A DNA stretch of 64,000 nucleotides from assembly GCF_037126465.1 (NCBI RefSeq), contig NC_088210.1, positions 13,104,011 through 13,168,010 on the forward strand, given 5' to 3'. Below the pieces are notes generated by a model. It saw only the letters and a program-made list of their open reading frames with translations, was not told the DNA's origin and did not search any database. This document shows, in pieces, positions 10,619 through 20,154 of this stretch. Made by a program: the position numbers and the translations under genes. How positions within the stretch are numbered: position 1 is the first letter of the stretch; every line of letters begins with the position of its first letter. The stretch is from Ornithodoros turicata. Taxonomy: Eukaryota > Arthropoda > Arachnida > Ixodida > Argasidae.

Positions 10619-10675
10619 ACATGATTCTTCATTTTTTTCTTTATTCACATCACATCACATCACATGATTCTTCAT
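10619..10675. repeat. (CACAT)n tract between 14-bp direct repeats
   Basis: ACATGATTCTTCAT occurs at 10619-10632 and 10662-10675 with a CACAT microsatellite at about 10646-10664 between them. It abuts the left end of the LINE fragment. Confidence 0.7.
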
Positions 10676-11085
10676 ACCGTATATGATTATAAATACCTGG
10701 GCGTTACTTTAAGTAAGGACTTAGAAGGGGACAAACGTATAAACAGAATTGTAAGCAAGGGGCCTGTAAAACATTGGGCTTTGTCAAAAGAAAAGGGATC
10801 CTAGAGATATCAGAGAAACGGTCTACTACTCCTATGTCCGTCCGTCCTTAGAATTTTGTAGCGCGGTTTGGGACCCCCCTTGACATAAATCTTAGACGGA
10901 AACTAGAAAAAAAAATGCAAAAGCAAACGGCAAGATTTGTCTGTAATAATTACTCTCCTCAAGTTAGATCAACGCATCTGAGATCCATGCTGGGATGACG
11001 TTCGCTCGAATGCCGGAGGAGACAATCTCGATCGAAACTTCTTCCACTAGCGTCACCGGTTTGAAATGCGCTTTTGATGTCGATC

Positions 11086-11852
11086 CTTTAGACCAGTGTT
11101 TCCCGAAGTGTGGTCCGCGGACCCCTGGGGGTCCGCGAGAGTGTCCGTGGGGGTCCACGACCGTCTCTCACATTTCAGTGAGGATTTTCGTCCCCACAAA
11201 CACGCGCTCGTACATGCTGCCCGATTTCCAAACACCCAGAACTTCCAAAATTGCTACAAGCATGCTTCGACGGCTAGCTTCTAATTTCTGATAGAAAAGT
11301 CCCGCAATGCACGTTTGTCCGCGTCATACACATTACAAACAAGAAGAAGAAACCAGTCCGGAATCGTTTCTGAAGCTTTATCGAAAGCACGCAGCAGCTG
11401 ACGAGGTTGCTGGTTATGCACTGGCTAGCATGGGAAATACAGTGCGTCATATCGTTTTGCTTCGAGGTCGAACTGACTAAGAGTGTTCCTGTGTTTAGCG
11501 CATTTTAGATTTGGCAGCCTGCGGACCTCTTGCAGCGATGGTTGGACTACAAATGATAGCTCTGTTTGGTATTATCAATCTTGAGAGTTGACAAGCAGTG
11601 CACCATGGAAGAAAAAGTACGGAATGGCGTAGGAGTGTGTTATCTTGGCTCGAAGTGGAGCAGACAAACATGCAATTGCGTACCCTGTAATATGCCCTGT
11701 CGCGCATATTAAACGTGGTCTGCAATGCAGTGGACACAGCGCGTATCCCGGTATATTTGTGTGTGTGTGTGGGGGGGGGGGGTCTGTGAATTGGTTCTCA
11801 TCGCTTCCGGGGGTCCGGCACCGCCAAAAGTTTGGGAAACGCTACTTTAGAC
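11086..11852. mobile_element. hAT-like element (751 bp) inside the LINE
   Basis: The element spans 11094-11844 and is bounded by the perfect 8-bp duplication CTTTAGAC (11086-11093 and 11845-11852). The left end is CAGTGTTTCCCGAAGTGTGG followed by TCCGCGGACCCC. The right end, on the other strand, is TAGCGTTTCCCAAACTTTTG followed by a GGACCCCC block. The CAGTG terminus and 8-bp duplication are typical hAT traits. There is no transposase-sized frame. It includes a GT/G microsatellite at 11758-11782. The LINE reading resumes directly after the second duplication. Confidence 0.92.
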
Positions 11853-12031
11853 CACCAGCGAACTATTCAAACTCTAGATTTATTTCACAACCTTTTCCAT
11901 TCTTCTGTGCCTCGAATCCCTTGCATTCGCCAAGCTCATTACACGAGCAGGCGTGTCAACCATTCTTACAAGTGCGAACCATTTTTTCTGTCACACCAGG
12001 GCATTCCTTCACTTCTTCTAGCCACGCGCCA

Positions 12032-12261
12032 TCAAGCTTTGCGCTGCTGGTGGTGATAGGGCTTGCCGTTGTCGGCCTCACGTATGTGGGCAACGTCACG
12101 ACTCACGCCCTGGGGGAATGTGCATCCTGGGCCGACTTCTAAGGGAACTGTGCCGACATATGTCTGAAAGCGTCTGAGGAAAACCCAGGAAAAACCCCAG
12201 ACAGCACAGCCGGCACCGGGATTCGAACCCGGGTACCTCCCAGTCTCGACGTCAAGCTTTG
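12032..12261 (-). mobile_element. SINE-1 inside the LINE, with 10-bp target duplication
   Basis: The SINE occupies 12042-12251 on the minus strand between two copies of TCAAGCTTTG (12032-12041 and 12252-12261). Read on the minus strand it has GGTTCGAATCCCGG (B box), GCCGGCTGTGCTGTC, AAGTCGGCCCAGGATGC, GTCGTGACGTTGCCCAC and a final CACCACCA tail. The A-box half of the head is missing, so it is 5'-truncated. It differs from the copy at 24549 at about four positions in 195, so both are young. Confidence 0.93.
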
Positions 12262-12530
12262 GAATTCATTGCCCGAAGACATCGCATCCATCCATGATGA
12301 TTCATCCTTCAAATCGGCAGCAGAGCATCACCTTACATCGCAGCGCACATAATCGTCTTCTTATTTTGCATTTCAATTTGAGCACGCGTCTAGACTGTCT
12401 GGCCTCCCAGCCACACTGATTTTTCAGTGATTGCTGAAATGTTGTGATTGTTTCTATAATTTTCTTTTCTATTTGCTTTACCCGTGTAATGCCTTCTGGC
12501 CCTTGGGTTTGTCATAATAAATAAATACAA

Positions 12531-12881
12531 ACTTTTTAATCGTATATATCACGGACTTACAGGCATTCCTCGAAGTCATTATCTCTTTTCACAGAGCTAT
12601 AGCTCGGAACGTGCAGACCGCGACTGTAACGTTGAACCCTATCGTTTTCAAAAACTCTTTCTTTTCCTTTTTTTCCCCCTAAAACAGTTGAAGAATCGAA
12701 CAGACACCTACTCGACCTTGTTTCTTCTTCTTCAAGTGCCATCTTTTGCGAAAAGTTATGGGTGTATGAGTGAGAATGATTGGATTGTTGCCATTGTGTC
12801 GTTACCTACTCGTTATTGGTCGTTATCTCCTGACCCCGACACAATGCCACTTAGGTGGAATAGTAGGGTATTGCTAATTAA
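12531..12881. other. Unassigned sequence
   Basis: No recognisable gene or repeat. Confidence 0.4.
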
Positions 12882-12942
12882 TAAATGACAAAATAAAAAC
12901 GAATAAATACATAAATAACGAAATAAATAAATAAATAAACTT
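12882..12942. repeat. AAAT-rich tract
   Basis: Repeated AATAAATA words look like the 3' tail of a retroelement on the plus strand, but I cannot identify its body upstream. Confidence 0.6.
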
Positions 12943-13349
12943 ACAGTGCGTATGATTCGACTGCGAAACACTGCTTCTCCGGCGTGCACGGTGCCATTGC
13001 AGGCAAAGCACGCTTTACAGAAGACCGCAGACGACAGAGGACAGACGGTCTACGTGAGACGCCACTCGCTATTTGTAGAATGCATTAAAGGGGTCATGAC
13101 ACTTCGCTGGAGGTTGTGCTGAATAAATCTAACGGGCGGTTACACGCATAAATGGCAACGTTCCATTCCGAATTTTCGTTTCGAGAGAAAGAGAGAGAGA
13201 TGGATGTCGGGACTGTTCACCATGAAGTCGTCCCAGGACTCACATAACTCTTTCTCTTCCTTTCCATCTTGCAATACATATCCATATGTCTAGAAGTCCC
13301 ATGGTCACAGATCCGTCGCGGTGTTAAAAAGCAGTTCGTGCGCAATCTC

Positions 13350-13880
13350 ACAAACCGATTTCGTTCAATTGAATCCTCAGGACTCTAAAGTCATAGTTTT
13401 CGTCTCAATCAGACTCGCAGTATTTTTTGTTTTTAGAAAGTCAAAGTTCAAAATTGCGGGCAACACTGTACCGAAGTAGACACCAACTTCGCGCTGTCCG
13501 TCAAGTACGGCGGCAAAACTACACTGAATGGGCATGACACTGGGTCTACCCCCAGCGTCGTCGACGATGCGCCGCAACAAAAACAATGTCCGGTACATGA
13601 CTGCCAGCGCCGCCAACACCGCCTATATGAAGAAGGCCTGCTTAATGCCTCCTCTCACTCCTTCGTCACGTGGACATATAAAATCGGGATGTCAGCCAAT
13701 CGCCGCAGACGATTTCAAATACAGGCATTCCGTGGCTACCATTGACTGCCCGTGTGGCTGACGTCTGCTCGTCTCCATAGCTACGGCCGCCGAAAGCACC
13801 GTTATGATTGGCCGACTCTTGTTACGTCACGTCGTTTAAGCTTCCAGACTTTGTTTCTAGGTGGTGCTGGTGTTTCCCAC
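13350..13880 (-). repeat. Dispersed repeat, family D, long minus copy
   Basis: GAAGGCCTGCTTAATGCCTC, CACTCCTTCGTCACGTGG, TACGGCCGCCGAAAGCACC, GTTACGTCACGTCG and TTTCTAGGTGGTGCTGG correspond to family D in reverse orientation. Its left part (GGCAACACTGTACCGAAGTA, CCGTCAAGTACGGCGGCAAA) is shared with 29740-29990. The class is unknown and no frame is preserved between copies. Confidence 0.6.
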
Positions 13881-14717
13881 TAAAATGAGGATTGCCTTAC
13901 ACTATGCGTCGCCACCACCGATTTTATCGCAATTTTGTCAACCAATTTAGAATGACACGTCATGTGTGTGCTGTGCTGCGAAGTATTTACAAGTAGCGAG
14001 CTCTTAAATGATACAAAACATATAAGGTGCTCGTTTGTTGTTTAACGGTATCTATAACGCATAATGAAAGAATGCCAGTGCAACGTTCCAAGAAAGCATC
14101 GTGCTTAAGTTTATCGCTGAGCGTGCAGCACGTTTGCTCAATGACGATACAGCTATATATATGTAATTCAAGATACACAGCTCTGGAACAGATATATTTG
14201 CTCATCTTTCCTAAGGCACCGATATTGATCTCGTGAGGACACATGAATACAATGAAGGGTACACATGGATACACACATAACCTCTTCCGTGATAGCACAG
14301 CCGAAGGGCATCTCGGTTCCATTACCTACCGCAACAGGAAACCACCAAGGAATTTCGGGAATATCAGGGGTAGCATTACATTGTTCGTGCCCGCCTCCCT
14401 CGGCACACACATGAAGGATGTCCCTTCTAACATGCACCAAGATTTAAGAAGAGAGCGCGCTCTACGCCAATTAAGCCAAATGAATGCTGTTTGCAGTCGT
14501 GTAGTCGCAGGTTTTTCATTGTGCCCAATTAATTAATTAGATAAGACTACTTAACTATCCTGAAACACCCGACCGAAATGTTCCTCAGGGTACTGTACAA
14601 CTTTCCGATTGACACCGCGGCCCTGTCGGCGAATTAACCTCTCCTAGTTAATTCGTTAATTAGGCACAAGGAAAACATATTGGCGACTACGATACGCAGC
14701 TGTTAACAACATTCATT
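13881..14717. other. Unassigned sequence
   Basis: Chance frames only; nothing recognised. Confidence 0.4.
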
Positions 14718-14935
14718 TACGATGAAGGTGAAAGTCACTGAAAAGGTTAGCCAGCCGTAGGGATCGAACCCACATCTTCTGGATTACCGGTCGAGGGCTC
14801 TACCAATTGAGCTAAGCTAACACGCCTCTCCAGCGACTTTCGGGGTGCGTCATCTGAAGGGACGACAAACCTGTTGTGTACCTGACGTTTGTATCTGTCC
14901 CTTCTATGTGTGTTCCAGCCTCAGAACATCAGTTT
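14718..14935 (-). mobile_element. SINE-2, tRNA-derived
   Basis: On the minus strand a leader (CTGATGTTCTGAGGCTGGAA, then CATAGAAGGGACAG) is followed by a tRNA-like head: TTAGCTCAATTGGTAGAGCC (A box and D arm) and GTGGGTTCGATCCCTAC (T arm and B box). The tail is CTTTTCAGTGACTTTCACC. The acceptor halves can pair with wobbles, but the anticodon stem does not close, so I call it a SINE and not a functional tRNA gene. The same leader and tail occur at 53147-53367. Confidence 0.82.
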
Positions 14936-15620
14936 ATCTCTTGTTCAACATTCATTTGATTTCGCTCACGAAGAGTACTTCGTTTTCTTTTAAGTTATGG
15001 TGACATTCTGAGTGTTAAAGCGTCCAGAAATTTAAACGTAGAATTATCGGCCGTAGAACATTACCGCCGTTATTTATAACCAGCTTTCTCTGAACTGAGT
15101 GGTCACCTTGGGTTTCTATCCTCCAAATGAGGAATAACACAGACGTCATTTCCTCTCGAAAGGTCTCGCGAATGAGGACCTCCTTTTTAAGGGAACCCAT
15201 CAAGAGACGAAGTCGATTTCGCTGGTCTTCACTTAGACGGAGCAAGAGGATGGTTGGGTGATGATGACCAGCCAGGCCCTATTATTCCGAGTGTCCTGCC
15301 TTCCGGCTCAGAGCGAAGAGGTCGTTACCGAGAAACGTTCCAATGGCCTTTTCCAACTGTTGTGCGCGACAGCATATTTCTGCGTTAGGGTTAGGCGGTC
15401 GTCGTCGCAGCATTCGATTTCATTAGAGAGAAATATTGCGCTCGCGGGGCAGAATATCGAGTATATAGATACCCGGCGACGGTAATTTCCTTGCCGCGTG
15501 GTGTCCCGATCGATGTCTCGATTGAATTGGATTGGAGAGAATACATTATGAAGATTATAGTTCCAAGCTAGCTACTACAGAAAGCTTACAGTTGCCTGGT
15601 TCACCGCGCGAAGACCACTA
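14936..15620. other. Unassigned sequence
   Basis: Nothing recognised; open frames up to 76 codons only. Confidence 0.4.
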
Positions 15621-15902
15621 AACTCTAAAAACAGAAATTCACCGCAACCTAGTCAACCGTCATCTCGAATAATATCGTTTTCTCAAATGATTTGTTGAAA
15701 ACGGGAGGAGTTCGCCATTTTTGTGGCAATTATGAACCGCGTAATGGCACAAAAATGGCGCACGCCCCCCCACTTTTTAGCAAATCAGGGGAAAGAAGGA
15801 TGTCACTCGGGATGATGGTTGGACAGGAGCGTGCTTTGTGGGGAAGTTCATTTTTAGGAGTGTAGGAGCGTGCTATGCGGTGAAGTTCTCTTTTAAGAAT
15901 GT
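15621..15902. mobile_element. Palindromic MITE, family A, plus an extra right end
   Basis: A diverged copy runs from AACTCTAAAAACAGAAATTC (15621) to TTCATTTTTAGGAGTG (15862) with TA on both sides. Directly after it, TAGGAGCGTGCTATGCGGTG to TTTTAAGAATG (about 15863-15901) repeats the terminal 38 bases. This could be a remnant of a second copy or a terminal duplication. Confidence 0.82.
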
Positions 15903-15984
15903 ATTGTTGGATGCCTCGGAAATATTTTACAACAGCTCCGAACGCATGATGCTTGACATAGAGGGGCACTAAACTTATGAAGAT

Positions 15985-16148
15985 TTGCATACGTTTTCAC
16001 TCTCCCTCTCTTTCTCAAGAAGCGCGACAATGCAGAGGGGCCTCCTATTGGTCTCCTCAAACCACCTCCTGCGATGATTGGACAACGAGGAAGAGACCTG
16101 GAGCAGAACAATAAGAGACCGCTCCGCACTATCGGCCTTCTGGAGAAA
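15985..16148. repeat. Dispersed repeat shared with 35800-35925
   Basis: CTTTCTCAAGAAGCGCGACA, ATTGGTCTCCTCAAACCACC and GATGATTGGACAACG resemble CTTCTCGAGTAGCGGGACAG, ATTGGTCTCCCCAAGCGAG and CAATCGTTGGTTGGACACG at 35840-35925. It is an old, short match of unknown class. Confidence 0.4.
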
Positions 16149-16154
16149 GAAAGG

Positions 16155-16335
16155 GTGGTGGTGGTGGTGGTGGTGGTGGTGGTGGTGGTGAAGATGAATA
16201 CTGCTCGCCGTGGTTGGCCACGCTGGCAGCGAGCAACGTCACGACTAAGACGCAGAAAAGAAAAAAGAAAAAAAAAACTACCCTACACTACACTATATAG
16301 GCGTGATATAAGCCGGGTTTCCTTTAGGAGATGGA
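16155..16335 (-). mobile_element. LINE 3' end with SINE-like terminal segment and CACCAC tail
   Basis: On the minus strand the last codons LKETRLI precede a 3' UTR with TGTAG repeats, a T-rich run, then TCGTGACGTTGCTCGCTGCC, GTGGCCAACCACGGCGAGCA, CATCTTCACC and a pure CACCAC tract (the GTG microsatellite on the plus strand). The coding part and TGTAG repeats match the longer LINE fragment at 18378-18870. The segment from TCGTGACGTTGC to the tail closely resembles the 3' end of SINE-1. Confidence 0.75.
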
Positions 16336-16814
16336 AAGTCCGTATTGCGGTTTCCTTGGCGCATCAGTCACGAATGACGCAAGGGATGAATCTCGTTCCT
16401 TTTTATATCGCTATCAAGGTAACGCAGTATCTTTCATTCTGTGAGGATACATTTTAGCGCTTTAGTGCTCCTTTAAGGAGGGGGGAAGGAGCGTATCGTT
16501 TACCGAAAGAAAGAAAAACAGAAAGGGTAGGGAGGTCATCCTGCCGGGTACCACGGGCGATTTAAGGTTGCCAAAATTCGAGTACTTTAAGGACACTCAA
16601 AGGCGAGTTGTGCAATGTTGCCAACTCCGATTCCAGAACGCGACGGGTTTCTCCATAGAGTCTACAGAGCACTAGCATGCACTCCACGTCCGCGTCAATC
16701 GATGATGTTATTTGCCACAAGTACCAATTCCATTTTGTGTGGAGCGGATGATTAATGGACGATGCAGTCTGTTTTTGCGACGTTTGCAACATAGCTCTAC
16801 GTCCTAAAAAAAAT
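16336..16814. other. Unassigned sequence
   Basis: No gene recognised. CTCCTTTAAGGAG at about 16469 resembles the terminus of the TTAA-flanked elements but has no partner nearby. Confidence 0.35.
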
Positions 16815-17025
16815 CGGATGGTGGTGGCGATGATGGAACTGTTTTTGCCGTATAGCCGGCCACGCTTATGCGGGCAACGTCATGACTATCACAAAGGGGA
16901 CCAAGCGTCCTGGGCCGACTTCACAGCGAAGTGTGCCGACATTTGAATTAAAACGTCTGAGGAAAACCCAGGGAAACGTTCCGACAGCGGAGCCGCGGTG
17001 CCCGGATTCACACCCGGGAAGTTTA
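16815..17025 (-). mobile_element. SINE-1, diverged copy
   Basis: The plus strand shows the tail ATGGTGGTGGCGATGATGGA, then GCCGGCCACGCTTATGCGGG, CGTCCTGGGCCGACTTCACA, GAGGAAAACCCAGGGAAACG and a decayed B-box complement (GGATTCACACCCGGG). Sequence resembling the family A left end (TTTACCGCATAACACGTTC) follows directly at about 17024. Confidence 0.85.
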
Positions 17026-17194
17026 CCGCATAACACGTTCAATCCCAACCAGCGTTCAGAATGATGTCAGGGATCCTTGCGTTTCCTATAACGAACTATG
17101 TAGACGCAAAGCGTTACAACGATGGCGCGCTCCCAGCTTGCTCATCAAACGTGGGAACAGTGCGGGGTCATTTTGAATGCCCTAAATGACGCGT

Positions 17195-17530
17195 CCTGGA
17201 GTGGGCAGTCCAGAGTAGTTTAGGACGAACATCTCCATTTTTTTTTCTTTTACCAATCAATCAATCATTTTGAATGTCCTGAACGTTTCCTGCGCGAAAA
17301 TTAGGTTTTAGAAAGTGCACATGTAGGATAATGGGACTTGGAATGAAGGAGGGATGTTCAGAAATTTGCAGGTATGATCCTGGAGTAGTCAGTCCACAGT
17401 AGTTTAGGACTAACATCTGCTTTTTTGCCTTTATCAATCAATCAATCAATCATTTTGAAAGCCCTGAATTAACTGAAGAATTAACTTTTACGCATGTAGA
17501 AAGTGCACATGGAGGATAAGGGAGGATACG
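17195..17530 (+). repeat. Tandem pair of a (CAAT)n-tailed repeat, about 184-bp spacing
   Basis: GTAGTTTAGGAC(G/T)AACATCT occurs at 17215 and 17399, each followed by a T-rich run and CAATCAATCAATC. Both units continue with TTTTGAA, then GAAAGTGCACATG and AGGATAA. The unit start CGCGTCCTGGAGT recurs on the minus strand at 44705-44785 with the same tail, so this is a dispersed retroelement 3' end that has duplicated locally. Confidence 0.75.
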
Positions 17531-17752
17531 TCCCCATCCCCTTCTTACTGAGTTGTCTTCGATTCGAACGAACTCCAAACTAGAAATGTCGCTGCGTCAG
17601 GTTTATGATTGTGGTTAGACCCGGGATCCAGTCAAGCCGAGATCAAGGGTTGCTAAAACTTGAAGTTAACACTCAATTCTGCTTTACAATTAAGCGTTAT
17701 TGGTGACGTGATGCGCCTTTCAGTGACAATAGCACCCCGGAGTGAAGCAGAG
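17531..17752. other. Unassigned sequence
   Basis: Nothing recognised. Confidence 0.4.
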
Positions 17753-18075
17753 TTAAGGCAGCATGGAAGTCACAATTAACCAACATTTTTTCATTGTTTT
17801 TTTAATATTTTTTTTCGCTGCGACGTCTTCTGCAACGAATAAAATGAGCACCTGCGAAAGAACGATGAGCGCAGCTGACCCGCAGGACAGGCGCAAGGCT
17901 CTGATCACCACACCTTAAAAAAAAAAAAAAAAAACTCTCCATGTGCCAAGAGCGCATCGGCGAACGACAAGACGTTGTAACGTATCACGGGATCCGGCAC
18001 GTGACCAGAGAGCCGTCGGATGTCGCCTGTTTTCAAATGCACCGCCTTGTCTCTAACGCGCTATATATGCAGATG
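17753..18075. mobile_element. TTAA-type element, family E, incomplete copy
   Basis: After TTAA at 17753 the sequence GCAGCATGGAAGTCAC, GTCTTCTGCAACGAATAAAA, ACCTGCGAAAGAACG, AAGAGCGCATCGGCGAACGA and CGGCACGTGACCAG follows the same order as the element at 20723-21235 at roughly 80% similarity. The right end is not recognisable here. Confidence 0.65.
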
Positions 18076-18200
18076 GAACGCCACTAGCATGGAAACCGCG
18101 AGAAACGCTCACACATAATCGGATTAACACCGTGATATCATCGGCTTATATTTTCAGCGGAAGCGGAATCACTGCGCTTTCTGCTGTTTCAAACACGACC

Positions 18201-18303
18201 TATTCGCGACTCCAACGAACTATAGGTGGCGCACGCCGAACCTGGACTCGAGGGTTGCCACTTCCACCGCTAGGTGGCTACGGCTTCGCTGGAGTCGCGA
18301 ATA
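18201..18303. repeat. Hairpin with 19-bp arms
   Basis: TATTCGCGACTCCAACGAA at the left pairs with TTCGCTGGAGTCGCGAATA at the right, with one mismatch. The 65-bp interior has a smaller AGGTGGC repeat. It could be a small foldback element; I see no other copy. Confidence 0.6.
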
Positions 18304-18377
18304 CTAGATTATAACGACCATGTCATACGCACCTCTTCCCAGCGCCGCATTTGGAAGCTAGCGGTGGCACAACTCAT

Positions 18378-18870
18378 CGGGTGGTGGTGGTGGTGGTGGT
18401 GGTGGTGAAGATGAAAACTGCTCGAAAAAAAGAAAAAAAAGGAACTACACTACACTACACTACACTATAGGTGTTATATAAGCCGCGTTTCCTTTAGGAA
18501 GGCGACCAGAGCAGCAGTCCTGTGTCGTCGCTCGCCAGCCGAGTTGCCACCAAAGATGATGTCAGATGTAGACATGCTGGGGTCAGGGTCGAGCAGCTGT
18601 CGGCGTGCTTCGTTGTAGGTGGGACATTCGAGCAGGATGTGATTTATGGTTTCCGAATTTCAAGAGCACTGTTCTACTTAGGGGTGTCGGTGGAAGTCCG
18701 AAACGATGAAGCCAGCTGTGCGTGAAGGCGGATCCCGTGCGGATCCGGTGAAGGACGGCGGCAGTAGATCCGCTGCAGGTGCACGACAACAGAGGGGGGG
18801 GCGGGCGTGGGATATTCTGCAATACTTTGTAGTTCGGCTTAACCTTAGTATTTTTGCACAAGCGGGGGAT
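18378..18870 (-). mobile_element. LINE C-terminal fragment (zinc-knuckle end) with 3' UTR
   Basis: Reading the minus strand from about 18870, one frame gives LHRIRTGSAFTHSWLHRFGL, typical of the end of an RNase H region. After a frameshift comes SETINHILLECPTYNEARRQ, part of a CCHC knuckle typical of I/R1/jockey-group ORF2 C termini. It then reads GGNSAGERRHRTAALVAFLK to a stop at about 18480. The 3' UTR carries TGTAG repeats, a T-rich run and a CACCAC tail at 18381-18406. A premature TGA and the frameshift show it is dead. It shares its last residues and TGTAG repeats with 16155-16335 but lacks that copy's SINE-like segment. Confidence 0.8.
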
Positions 18871-20154
18871 GTCCTACTATAGATGTGCTTCTTTCCAAAG
18901 TTGATTGTCATCATCATTCTACACGTTTTCGCAGGAGTTGTCGCTGTCGTCTGCTTCTGCGCGCTCAAAATTCAAATTTCCATTGTCCAATCATGAGGCA
19001 GATATCGCGGGCCGATGAGTAGCGCCCCTAGCGGATAGCGCGGACGGGCTCCGCATATGGGTTGCCGGTCATGACATGATCATTATAATCTAGTAGGTAG
19101 TGGCTTCAACGAGGGGAGAAATTTTTATAGGGACATAGGAATGGCGGGTGGCTTCGCCTCATGGCACTGACCTCGGGAAACGGTCCAGTGAATGATTTCC
19201 CTCAGGGCGGCTGCGGCAGCCAAATTTCCTTGATGGCGGCATAGTGGCGACTTTGGGAATACGGCGATTAGGGTTTTTCTTTTTCTTTTTTTTTTTTTTT
19301 TTTTTGTGGTGTGTCACTCTAATTACCGAGGTGCTACATACAGGAAGAGCAACTGTGCTATTTCCCAAGAATGTCAAAATAATTTCTTCCAACATGCTGC
19401 GAAGCGGAACCGTGAAGAGGGGCTGTATAAGCATTGCGTAATAGCGGTGACACACGGGCAGGTTAGATCTCCTTTGAAGTAGGGGTCATTTACAGCTTTG
19501 AAGGGCCCTTCAAGGAAAGGAGTTCGCGCTGCTAACACACACGACAATGGCTAACTCACGTTAGTGTATCGTCTCTCAGCACTCCGGAATTGCTCAATGC
19601 CTCGGCGGTAAGGGGCGTAGACTTCACGGTTGTGTTTGAGTCCGCGCAGGTCACCTAAATTGTCTTCCCATAACGTTATTACAGTATGCTTTCCTTCAGT
19701 ATCAATTTCGTGTTTGTTTTCCCTTTTTGTTCGTTTGTTTTTCTTTTTGTTTATCTTTTTCTTTTCCTCCTTTCTTTCCTGGGAATAGCAAGCCGCCGTA
19801 GCGCAGGCTAACCTTTCCCTCCTATTTTTTTATATAATAAACATATCGCCCCCCCCCCCCCCTTCGTGCATAACTGAACTGTACACGCTGCTTTTTGGGA
19901 GCGATTATTTTGGCGCGGGATTATTGAATTTATTATCACTCGAAAGAGATATGATATGGCCCCTGCAAGTTTCGAAAACTATTTTGACGACTGATAAAAA
20001 TGTTGAATATACAGACATTTGTGAGCTAAATAATGGAGATCTGCTAATCATCGGCGGATTCTGCTGTCGAGGCCTTTTCGGTTTGGAAAGGAGATACTCC
20101 ATCTCCTTTTTCGAAAAGGTCCGTTGTCTAAACGGAGGATTCCCGTTATCGTGA
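18871..20154. other. Unassigned sequence with homopolymers
   Basis: This includes a T run around 19287-19305 and a C run at about 19849-19862. No gene recognised. Confidence 0.4.

Larger units (their letters stand above)
10676..12530 (+). mobile_element. LINE 3' fragment (CR1/jockey group) with two nested insertions
   Basis: Three coding pieces in order belong to the C-terminal part of a non-LTR reverse transcriptase ORF. The first (10676-11093) reads YKYLGVTLSKD, then YSYVRPSLEF and QTARFVCNN. The second (11853-12041) reads TLDLFHNLFHSSVPRIP. The third (12262-12350) reads LWNSLPEDIA and ends at a stop. The same blocks occur in the LINE at 49234-50937. The 3' UTR ends with TGTAATGCC, GGCCCTTGGG and an (AATA)n tail, similar to that element's end. 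The pieces are separated by a 751-bp hAT-like element and a SINE-1. Frameshifts are present, so it is dead. It is 5'-truncated, as LINE copies usually are. Confidence 0.88.

Noticed and set aside
11645..12142. 165-codon plus frame
   Set aside because: It runs through the end of a hAT-like element, a LINE fragment out of frame and a SINE, so it cannot be one protein.
14753..14825. Functional tRNA gene
   Set aside because: A and B boxes are present but the anticodon stem does not pair, and the same head with the same non-tRNA tail recurs at 53.2 kb, so it is a SINE.
16155..16190. GTG microsatellite as an independent simple repeat
   Set aside because: It is the tail of a minus-strand LINE, as at 18381.
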